From Klebsiella pneumoniae (GTDB lineage: Bacteria > Pseudomonadota > Gammaproteobacteria > Eutrophobiales > Eutrophobiaceae), in contig CAMDWI010000004.1 of NCBI GenBank assembly GCA_945878555.1, forward strand, positions 1 through 64,000: 64,000 nucleotides of DNA, read 5' to 3'. Positions 57,106-64,000 of this stretch are shown piece by piece. A program made the translations under genes and the position numbers. The first letter of the stretch is position 1, and every line of letters begins with the position of its first letter. Below the pieces are notes generated by a model. That model was not told the origin of the DNA. It searched no databases and saw nothing but the letters and a program-made list of their open reading frames with translations.

Positions 57106-58070
57106 ATGAATGCCTTTCTGCGCTACTCAGGATATTTGATAAGTCTGGTTTTTTTATACCTTACTTTTCGTGACGTGGAGTATGGCGCCCTGTCTGAAAA
57201 TATTAATCATGTAAGTATGCCATTGCTTTTTCTGGCGCTGATCGTGAATATATTATTCTTTACATTTCGCGCCTTGTATCAAAATAGCAATCTGTATTTT
57301 CTGAAGTCAGACATACCTTTCGCGGTCTCGATTACTGCAATCGCTAAGGCACAGTTCTACAATGTATTTCTTCCTGCCAGAATCGGTGAATTATTAAGGG
57401 TTTTTTTTTGTCCGGTGAATCAGGCCTAAGCAAACCGAAACTTCTGTCGTATGTACTGCTGGAAAAGCTTGTTGATTTTACCTTTTTTGTAATCCTGTTT
57501 TTTATAATCACGGCTGCATCCACCCATATAGTGGAGAATATGCTGGTAATTTCAATACTCGCTATTTCAGTCATCGTTTCCCTTATTTTCCTGTATATCC
57601 GCTTTAACAAACTGCTTCTTGTGTTTGTGAAAAATGTTGTGCCCGTGTCCTTTTTTATCCGTATCGATTCACTGAATACTGAATTACTCGGGGGGCTCTA
57701 CCTGTTTAAAACAACGAGGCAGGTATTAAGATCAGGCGGATATTTCCTGGCAGCTTGGTCATGCATAGGAATCATTTTTTATCTGGTTTCATGGCCATTT
57801 CTCGCGCTGTTAAACCTTCCTGTATATGCGCCCCTGGTTTTGATGGTTTTCTCCGCTCTGAGCCTGGCTATCCCAAGCGCCCCATCAGCTATCGGCACCA
57901 TGCACTTTGCCTTCTTGCTGGCTATAAAGTTAATGACAGGGGGCAACTATGATGTCGATGCAGCCGCAGGATTTATTGTTGTTCTGCATTTTTTGGTTAT
58001 ACTCTTCGATTTTATAATCGGGGCTATGTTGTTGGGTACCAATTTCATCAGAAACCGGCAGGGTTTATGA
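57106..58070 (+). pseudogene. Flippase-like membrane protein (LPG_synthase_TM/UPF0104 type), frameshifted
   Basis: Two overlapping frames together encode one protein of about 320 residues. The 5' part (57106-57429) ends FYNVFLPARIGELLRVFF, then runs out of frame. The 3' part (57408-58070) continues LSGESGLSKPKLLSYVLLEKLVDFTFFVI, matching the usual order in the lysylphosphatidylglycerol-synthase transmembrane family. The join falls in nine T at 57401-57409; one more T would restore the frame. Six or more helices and the conserved SAPSAIGTMHF occur in the 3' part. It is either a sequencing error, a phase-variable OFF state or a real lesion. The family is often associated with lipid-linked sugar transfer. 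Confidence 0.8.
57401..57409 (+). repeat. T9 homopolymer at the frameshift point
   Basis: Nine consecutive T between GGG and GTCCGG lie exactly where the reading frame breaks in the flippase-like gene. Runs of this length are known sites of replication slippage and of RNA polymerase slippage in bacteria, and also of sequencing error. Confidence 0.85.
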
Positions 58071-58089
58071 AATTTGCAGCATCAACAAC

Positions 58090-58095
58090 AGGAGG
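58090..58095 (+). promoter_or_regulatory. Perfect Shine-Dalgarno fixing a TTG start
   Basis: AGGAGG, extended as AGGAGGTGAT, is fully complementary to the 16S rRNA tail and lies six bases before TTG 58102. It decides the start of the following gene, which has no suitable ATG nearby. Confidence 0.8.
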
Positions 58096-58101
58096 TGATA
58101 C

Positions 58102-58878
58102 TTGGTAAAATCCTATATTCATGATCAGGTCAAGCCTGATATCAGTGTAATCCTGCCCAGTTATAATGAGCGTGAAAACATCCTGGCGCTGATAGAAGGG
58201 CTGGAAGAGGTCCTGGGGGGCTGGTATCTGCAGATTATCGTAGTTGACGATAATTCACCGGATGGTACACATATAGTTGTTGCTGACAGGGCAAAATCAG
58301 ATGATTGTGTAACACTGATAAACAGGACTGACAAACGTGGTTTGGCATCTGCCCTGAGTGACGGCGTGAAGGCGTCGTCTGGCCGGATAATTATATTTAT
58401 GGATAGCGATATGCAAATGCGACCGGATAATCTTCCGAAACTTATCAATGTTATTGAGGAAGGTTATGATGTCGTCGTTGGTTCCCGCTGGATGCCGGGT
58501 GGGGCAGACCTCAGGTGTGAAGGGGTGCAGGGTGCAACCATGTTGTCCCGGATTAACCGCGTACTTAGCCGATGGCTAAGTTCATTTGCTGCATTTGCAT
58601 TCAGAGTCAAACATACGGATTTTACGGGTGGACTGATAGCAATGAGGAGATTTGTAATTGAAGGTCACGAGATTCGCGGAGATCATGGCGATTATCTTTT
58701 GTACTTGCTGCATTACATCCTCAAGGGTAATTACAAGGTGCGGGAAATCCCTTACATACTTGTTCCAAGAACTGTAGGTGAATCCAAGACTACAGATAAT
58801 TATATAGGTTTCTTTCTAAAGGGTTGTCAGTATCTGGGTGCGATTATATATCTGGCACTCTTTATGAAATACAAGTAA
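58102..58878 (+). CDS. DPM1-like polyprenyl-phosphate glycosyltransferase
   Basis: 258 residues from TTG. A GT2 domain has ISVILPSYNERENILALIEGL, IIVVDDNSPDGTH, FMDSDMQMRPDNLPKLI (DxD-like) and VVVGSRWMPGG, all typical of dolichol- or polyprenyl-phosphate mannose synthases. No strong pair of C-terminal helices is present, only a short hydrophobic end (GAIIYLALFMKYK), so it resembles the single-domain DPM1 type. It follows the frameshifted flippase-like gene and, with the membrane pair at 51647 and 53661, could form a second decoration set. Confidence 0.85.
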   Translation: MVKSYIHDQVKPDISVILPSYNERENILALIEGLEEVLGGWYLQIIVVDDNSPDGTHIVVADRAKSDDCVTLINRTDKRGLASALSDGVKASSGRIIIFMDSDMQMRPDNLPKLINVIEEGYDVVVGSRWMPGGADLRCEGVQGATMLSRINRVLSRWLSSFAAFAFRVKHTDFTGGLIAMRRFVIEGHEIRGDHGDYLLYLLHYILKGNYKVREIPYILVPRTVGESKTTDNYIGFFLKGCQYLGAIIYLALFMKYK

Positions 58879-58883
58879 TTCGC

Positions 58884-58970
58884 ATGTCTGACAAGCTTGA
58901 ACCTAATCAGGTTGTCAACTGTAACGTGCGTATAAACCATGATGTTCGTGATATCGAACCGGGAAAATAA
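58884..58970 (+). other. 28-codon open frame directly upstream of and in frame with the next gene
   Basis: ATG at 58884 opens 28 codons (MSDKLEPNQVVNCNVRINHD, then VRDIEPGK) ending in TAA at 58968-58970. The TTG assumed to start the next gene follows immediately in the same frame. It may be the true 5' end of that gene interrupted by a nonsense codon, or a leader peptide. No Shine-Dalgarno is evident. Confidence 0.4.
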
Positions 58971-59753
58971 TTGGTACAAATATTAAAAGACGCCTCAGAC
59001 TACCTGGATAAATCCGGCCTTATAACATTTTGCGAAAAAGCGGCCAGAAAAGCATATCGTTTATTCAGGCCATGCTTTCTGGACATTTTTGACAGATTAC
59101 GTAAAACAGGTGAACAGAATGCACTCACGCCTGTAAGGATTTTCCCCAGTCCAGGATTTTCGTCAAGAGTCAATATGCTGACAGGGATTACAGCCGGGAA
59201 TGATGATGCAGAACGTATCGCTCTTGCATTACTGATTATGACAGCTGTAAACCGGAATTACGAGCCACGTATAATATCTGAATCACCATTAAACTCTGCC
59301 CGTTTGTATAAACTGGTAATGGAATGCAAGGTCAGGCATTTAAAACAGATAACATTCGTCGAATGTATACCGGGCAAACCTAACTCCGAAATTGATGTTG
59401 CCGCGAATGATATTTTTATAACTACCACATGGCAGGCAACGCACAGGATTATCCGGTGTGTTGATGAAAAAAATGTAGTATACCTGATGAGGGAAGATGA
59501 GAGGAAACTGTGCGCGGATAACACATCCAGGGAGTTCTGTTCCAGTATTTACGCCAACAGGAACATCCACTTTGTAGTGGTTTCTCATAAACTGCTTGAT
59601 GAACTGGTGGCCGATGGTTTTGATAACATCGCGACACAGGGATTATGCCTGGATGATACACGGATTGAGTATACGTTTGAGCAATCAGGACATAACTTGC
59701 GCCAACTTGAAAATATAGTTGAAAATTTCGCCATTAACTGGAGTGTCAAGTAA
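58971..59753 (+). CDS. WsaF-like N-terminal glycosyltransferase domain protein
   Basis: 260 residues from TTG 58971. Residues 60-250 (VRIFPSPGFSSRVNMLTGITAGNDD, DIFITTTWQATHRI, NVVYLMREDERKLC, HFVVVSHKLLDELVADGF) resemble the N-terminal half of WsaF-type rhamnosyltransferases, in which a Rossmann-like domain precedes the nucleotide-sugar-binding half. No such second half is present in this gene; the next gene encodes a separate GT-B protein. Its start is uncertain because an in-frame open stretch of 28 codons precedes it. Function as a transferase subunit is inference. Confidence 0.5.
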   Translation: MVQILKDASDYLDKSGLITFCEKAARKAYRLFRPCFLDIFDRLRKTGEQNALTPVRIFPSPGFSSRVNMLTGITAGNDDAERIALALLIMTAVNRNYEPRIISESPLNSARLYKLVMECKVRHLKQITFVECIPGKPNSEIDVAANDIFITTTWQATHRIIRCVDEKNVVYLMREDERKLCADNTSREFCSSIYANRNIHFVVVSHKLLDELVADGFDNIATQGLCLDDTRIEYTFEQSGHNLRQLENIVENFAINWSVK

Positions 59754-59758
59754 GCATT

Positions 59759-60931
59759 ATGTTCCGGCTTGATATTCCACAGGCTCAATACAGGCAAACC
59801 TGGGATGTACCTTATTCTAGCCGGCTTCAGACGCTGACGGACGGAAAATTCAGGATTGCCTTTTATTATGGTCTGATGCCAGATTCTGGCACCTTCAGGT
59901 ACCGGATATATAATATGGTCAATTCATTGAATAGTCTGGGTGGTGATGTTTCTGCTGCCTGGTTTTATTATGGTGAACTTGACAGACTATCCGATGTGGT
60001 AGAGAAAACAGATGTGTTGGTGGTTTGTCGTGGTAAATACTGCGATCGTCTCGGGCATGTGCTTGCCGTGGCACGTAACAAGGGTGTAAGGATCGTTTTT
60101 GATATAGATGATTTGATGTTTGACCCTGCATACATGCACCTCACTATAAAGAGTGCAGATGCAAACTATACCCGGTTCAGTCGTGAGGAAGTCTGGCAAT
60201 ACTGGTACGGAGATTGCGCCAGATATGCCGCAAGCCTTGCATTATGTGATGATGCTGTTACTACGAATGAGTTCCTGGCAGATAGAATTCATCAGTATTC
60301 CGGGAAGGATGTAACAGTACTTCCGAATTATCTCAATGAAGAACAACTGGTTTATTCCAGACAAATATACCGGCAAAAGAAGGCGTCTGGCTTCGCACGT
60401 CAGGGACCTCTCTATCTGGGATATTTCAGTGGGTCTCATTCACATAATCATGATTTTCAAATGCTGACAGATCCGCTGATTGCCCTGTTCGGAAAATATG
60501 ACAATCTGAAACTCCGGATAGTCGGGCTTCTTGATATTGACAAGAGGCTTGCAGAATGGTCAAACAGAATAGAACGATACCCATTGCAGGACTATATCAC
60601 CCTGCAAAAGCTGATAGGTGAGGTCGAGATTAACCTGGTTCCCTTGCAGGTTAATGCATTTACCAATTCCAAATCCGAGCTTAAATATTTCGAGGCAGGA
60701 ATTGTCGGCACCCTGAGTATGGCAACTCCTACATCGGTTTACGCCAGGGCTATCAGAGACGGCTATAACGGGTTTCTAGTCAACTCATACGAGTGGTACT
60801 CAAAGATAGACGGCCTTCTGTCCGCAATGGACTTATATCCGGAACTCGCCGGGAATACCTTTCATGATGTTGAGGAAAAGTATGCCTGGAATAACCTTGT
60901 AGATCGGATCGTCAAAACCTATCAGGGTTGA
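59759..60931 (+). CDS. GT4-like glycosyltransferase
   Basis: 390 residues, GT-B fold. TFRYRIYNMVNSL, RIVFDIDDLMFDPAYM, VTVLPNYLNEEQL, LYLGYFSGSHSHNHDF and FTNSKSELKYFEAGI align with the first GT-B domain of the 1274-residue fusion at 42301, so the two share ancestry. In GT4-type enzymes the SKSELKYFEA segment contributes the donor-binding glutamates. The protein is soluble. It begins five bases after the preceding gene, with which it may function. Confidence 0.8.
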   Translation: MFRLDIPQAQYRQTWDVPYSSRLQTLTDGKFRIAFYYGLMPDSGTFRYRIYNMVNSLNSLGGDVSAAWFYYGELDRLSDVVEKTDVLVVCRGKYCDRLGHVLAVARNKGVRIVFDIDDLMFDPAYMHLTIKSADANYTRFSREEVWQYWYGDCARYAASLALCDDAVTTNEFLADRIHQYSGKDVTVLPNYLNEEQLVYSRQIYRQKKASGFARQGPLYLGYFSGSHSHNHDFQMLTDPLIALFGKYDNLKLRIVGLLDIDKRLAEWSNRIERYPLQDYITLQKLIGEVEINLVPLQVNAFTNSKSELKYFEAGIVGTLSMATPTSVYARAIRDGYNGFLVNSYEWYSKIDGLLSAMDLYPELAGNTFHDVEEKYAWNNLVDRIVKTYQG

Positions 60932-61003
60932 ATGCTGGACAATAAGCCTCAATTTATGGCAACCCATACTTGGCATTTATCAACTGGACCAGGCACTTTA
61001 TAG

Positions 61004-62968
61004 ATGTGTGGAATTACAGGATTTATAACAATTGATTCTTCTTCATCCAGAAGTGAATTATCACTTGCCTGTGAAAAGATGACCCAAACACTCGTGCATC
61101 GTGGCCCTGATGATTCAGGAATCTGGTGTGATGAGTCATCCGGTATTGCACTGGGGCAAAGACGACTTTCTATCATTGACCTTAGCCAGCAAGGACATCA
61201 GCCGATGTTGTCCCATGATGGTCGCTATGTAATGGTGCTGAATGGTGAAATATATAATCATCAGCAACTCAGAATAGAACTTGAAAACTGTGGTTATCAA
61301 TTCAGGGGTGCCTCTGACACTGAAGTTGCAATTTGTGCAATACAGCAGTGGGGTTTGGCAAGTGCACTCACCAGATATGTCGGCATGTTTTCGCTGGCTG
61401 TATGGGACAGGCAAAATCGCAGCATGATGTTGGCCCGGGACAGAATCGGGGAAAAGCCACTTTATTACGGCAGATTTAACAATACTTTTGGTTTCGCCTC
61501 GGAACTAAAGGCCTTGACGGTACATCCTCACTGGCGTGGAGAGGTTGATCGTTCTGCGATTGCGCTACAGATGAAATATACCTACATATCCGGGCCAACC
61601 AGTATTTACAAGGGTATCTACAAATTACTCCCCGGTTCATATATTGAATTGTCCCCTGAAAATGGCTACCGGCCGGGTAATCCGGTTCGATACTGGAGCC
61701 TGAAAGAAGTTGTCCTTTCAGGAACAGCATCCAGAAATCGAAAGGTTGATCCCGCTATTGTGGTTGACCAATTACATGAGTTGTTGGTTACGACGATAAG
61801 GGACAAGATGATGGCCGATGTCCCGCTTGGTGCATTTTTATCTGGCGGTATAGATTCATCACTGATTGTTGCGTTAATGCAGGTTAACAGCAGCAGACCG
61901 GTAAAGACCTTTACCATAGGTTTTAATGAAACCGGATATGATGAAGCCGTCCATGCGCAGGCAATTGCTGCACACCTTGGAACTGAACACACGGAACTGT
62001 ATGTCAGCCCGGCCGACACCTTGTCGGTTATACCTGATATTCCTGATTATTTTGATGAGCCGTTTTCAGATTCGTCCCAGATCCCAACATTTCTTTTGTC
62101 ACGTCTTGCCAGGACGGATGTCACAGTAGCACTCTCCGGCGATGGTGGGGACGAATTGTTTGGTGGCTATAGTCGTTATCTTGTTGGTCTGGATGCCTGG
62201 AATATAATCCGTAAAATTCCGTTGTCTTTGCGTCGTGCTGGCGGCAAGCTGATAAGAGGCATTCCGGCTGCATACATTGACTTATTGGCAAGACCAGTCC
62301 GACCATTCTTGCCAGGGTCACTTCGATATAACCAGTTCGGACATAAGTTGCATAAACTCGCCGGAGTGTGGGATTCAGACTCACCTGATGCAGTTTATAA
62401 CAGTTTGATATGCCTCTGGACACACCCGGAAGAAATAGTAATTGGCGCCAGTGAAATGGACATGCTTGAGTCTCACCGCACCGCTCTTGAGGGAATCACA
62501 AACTTTACAGAACGGATGATGTATGCCGATACTGTAACCTACCTGCCAGATGATATCCTGGTCAAGGTTGATAGGGCGAGTATGGCCGCATCTCTTGAGG
62601 TCCGGGTACCGTTTCTGGACCATCGTATAATCGAGTTTATCTGGAATCAATCTGCCGATTTAAAGATTGTCGGGAATGAAGGCAAGTGGTTATTGAGGCA
62701 GATACTTTCACGATATGTCCCCTTGGAATTGACAGACAGGCCCAAAATGGGATTTGGTGTGCCACTGGATAAATGGTTACGGGGGCCGTTAAAAGAATGG
62801 GCTGGTGATTTACTGGCTGAAGACAGATTGAATCGACAGGGTATCTTTCGTTCCGGGCCGGTGCAGAAAAAGTGGCAGCAACACCTTTCCGGAGAAATAG
62901 CTTGGCATTATCAATTATGGCCGATTTTGATGTATCAAGCCTGGCATGATCGTTGGATTCGTGGGTAG
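61004..62968 (+). CDS. Asparagine synthase-type glutamine amidotransferase (AsnB family), second copy
   Basis: 654 residues. Cys2 nucleophile (MCGITGF), HRGPDDSG, LNGEIYNH and SDTEVAICA in the glutaminase half; FLSGGIDSSLIV and ALSGDGGDELFGGYSRY in the synthetase half; DRASMAASLEVRVPFLDH near the end. All catalytic elements are present. It differs substantially from the copy at 32664, so the two are likely to amidate different substrates, for example two different uronic acids; ordinary asparagine synthesis remains possible. Confidence 0.88.
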   Translation: MCGITGFITIDSSSSRSELSLACEKMTQTLVHRGPDDSGIWCDESSGIALGQRRLSIIDLSQQGHQPMLSHDGRYVMVLNGEIYNHQQLRIELENCGYQFRGASDTEVAICAIQQWGLASALTRYVGMFSLAVWDRQNRSMMLARDRIGEKPLYYGRFNNTFGFASELKALTVHPHWRGEVDRSAIALQMKYTYISGPTSIYKGIYKLLPGSYIELSPENGYRPGNPVRYWSLKEVVLSGTASRNRKVDPAIVVDQLHELLVTTIRDKMMADVPLGAFLSGGIDSSLIVALMQVNSSRPVKTFTIGFNETGYDEAVHAQAIAAHLGTEHTELYVSPADTLSVIPDIPDYFDEPFSDSSQIPTFLLSRLARTDVTVALSGDGGDELFGGYSRYLVGLDAWNIIRKIPLSLRRAGGKLIRGIPAAYIDLLARPVRPFLPGSLRYNQFGHKLHKLAGVWDSDSPDAVYNSLICLWTHPEEIVIGASEMDMLESHRTALEGITNFTERMMYADTVTYLPDDILVKVDRASMAASLEVRVPFLDHRIIEFIWNQSADLKIVGNEGKWLLRQILSRYVPLELTDRPKMGFGVPLDKWLRGPLKEWAGDLLAEDRLNRQGIFRSGPVQKKWQQHLSGEIAWHYQLWPILMYQAWHDRWIRG

Positions 62969-62992
62969 ACGACCACAACCGGATCAATAACC

Positions 62993-64000
62993 ATGAGCAA
63001 TAATCGCGACAAGCATACAGTCAGGATTGTTATTGGCAGTCTGGACATTGGAGGTACGGAAACCCACCTTTTCCGGATTTTACCTCGACTGAAATCTGAC
63101 AAATTGAGCCCGGTCGTTATAACCCTGACTCACAGGGGGCAACTTGCAGACGGTTTGCAGAGTCTCGGAGTACCTGTCTATGGGCCACCTCAAATAGTCC
63201 GGGTTACACAACGAATTCCTTATCTACGCAGGGTAATCGGACCTGTTTCCACCATACTCTACCTGATTTCTCGGTTTGTCCGCACTCCTGCCTCAGTCAC
63301 CTGTTTCTACCTTCCATCCTCGTATTTTCTCGGTATGATAGCGGCGTTTCTTACTGGTACTACTGGCAAAACATTGATGTTTCGCCGCAGCCTGAATGTA
63401 TATCAGGATAATTGGCCATTTATCAGATCACTTGAACCCCTGTTACACAAACTCACACATGCCATTGCGGGAAACAGTCAGGCGGTTATACGGCAATTAA
63501 GGGACGAGGAGGGAGTTCCATCACATAAATTAACGCTTATCTACAATGGTATCGATATACCCGCTGATACAGATATTTCTGGACGTGCAGGTACACGCAA
63601 TAACCTGGGTATTGCAGAAGATGTAATCGTTTTATCGATAGTGGCAAATCTTATACCATACAAGGGACATGCTGATTTGCTGGCTGCATTATCCAGGATA
63701 AGCGACAAGATTGGTCATCACTGGATACTTCTATGTGTAGGTTCCGGAATTGAACAACGGAAGGATCTGACTGATTTGGTAAAACAGTACGATCTGTCAG
63801 ACAAGGTCCGTTGGCTCGGACAGCGTCAGGATGTTTCCGATATATTGTGCGCTTCTGATATAGGCCTGCTGGTCTCACATCATGAAGGTTTTTCAAACTC
63901 CGTACTTGAAGGTATGGCTGCAGGTCTGCCCATGATAGTCACAGCAGTAGGAGGTAATCCTGAGGCAATAATAGACCAGGAGTGTGGTCTGGTGGTGCCA
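62993..64000 (+). CDS. GT4 glycosyltransferase, 3' end outside window
   Basis: 336 codons are visible and the frame is open at the edge. The N terminus (VRIVIGSLDIGGTETHLFRIL) is the usual GT4 acceptor-side loop. AGNSQAVIRQLRDEEGV, LIYNGIDIP, VANLIPYKGHADLLAAL, VRWLGQRQDVSDIL and SHHEGFSNSVLEGMAAGLPMIVT (the EX7E motif) mark the donor domain. It shows the locus continues beyond 64000. Donor sugar unknown. Confidence 0.9.
   Translation, partial: MSNNRDKHTVRIVIGSLDIGGTETHLFRILPRLKSDKLSPVVITLTHRGQLADGLQSLGVPVYGPPQIVRVTQRIPYLRRVIGPVSTILYLISRFVRTPASVTCFYLPSSYFLGMIAAFLTGTTGKTLMFRRSLNVYQDNWPFIRSLEPLLHKLTHAIAGNSQAVIRQLRDEEGVPSHKLTLIYNGIDIPADTDISGRAGTRNNLGIAEDVIVLSIVANLIPYKGHADLLAALSRISDKIGHHWILLCVGSGIEQRKDLTDLVKQYDLSDKVRWLGQRQDVSDILCASDIGLLVSHHEGFSNSVLEGMAAGLPMIVTAVGGNPEAIIDQECGLVVP

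Overview
The window looks like a gammaproteobacterial chromosome segment, probably from an environmental lineage I cannot name. The evidence is gltX next to tRNA-Ala(GGC) and tRNA-Glu(UUC), a tRNA-Val-like gene divergent from gltX, a MacA/LolD-like efflux operon, and an RfaH-type antiterminator paired with an exact ops element. I see no phage genes, insertion sequences or CRISPR arrays.

Bases 1-5264 (+) hold the 3' end of a giant repetitive surface adhesin, a small exported protein that copies the adhesin's C-terminal two-cysteine module, and a SapC-family protein. Bases 5283-10260 (-) are a tight efflux operon: LolD-like ATPase, MacA-like lipoprotein adaptor, MacB-like permease lacking its ATPase, and an Atm1-type half-size ABC exporter. 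Bases 10471-13141 are housekeeping: a nitroreductase, a degenerate tRNA-Val, gltX, tRNA-Ala and tRNA-Glu. The 275 bases from 13142 to 13416 hold a weak hairpin and no gene I can support.

From 13417 to the right edge every gene is on the + strand and nearly all belong to surface-polysaccharide synthesis. A first operon (13417-18201) makes UDP-uronic acids (UDP-glucuronate 4-epimerase, two UDP-sugar dehydrogenases), carries cysC, and ends in a local rfaH. A winged-helix regulator at 18303 sits behind a dense array of TGAACA half-sites. An ops element at 19009 then leads a continuous run of at least 45 kb: rmlB, rmlA, an ABC polysaccharide exporter (Wzm, and Wzt with a carbohydrate-binding C-terminal domain), ten methyltransferases, a complete NAD synthase, a plant-like GDP-mannose 3,5-epimerase, two asparagine-synthase-type amidotransferases, a third nucleotide-sugar dehydrogenase, a GDP-mannose branch (gmd, C-methyltransferase, Nudix hydrolase, gmd paralogue, perosamine-synthase-like aminotransferase), several glycosyltransferases including a 1274-residue three-domain fusion, and membrane proteins. 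The last gene is cut by the window edge.

My reading is an ABC-exported, probably uronic-acid-containing and heavily methylated glycan, with two sets of genes resembling periplasmic decoration systems (polyprenyl-phosphate glycosyltransferase, flippase-like protein, multi-span membrane transferase). In the second set the flippase-like gene is broken at a run of nine T. The nearby RfaH and ops site suggest the whole locus is controlled by antitermination. rmlC, rmlD, manB/manC and an initiating transferase are not in the window, so the locus either continues beyond 64000 or uses genes elsewhere.
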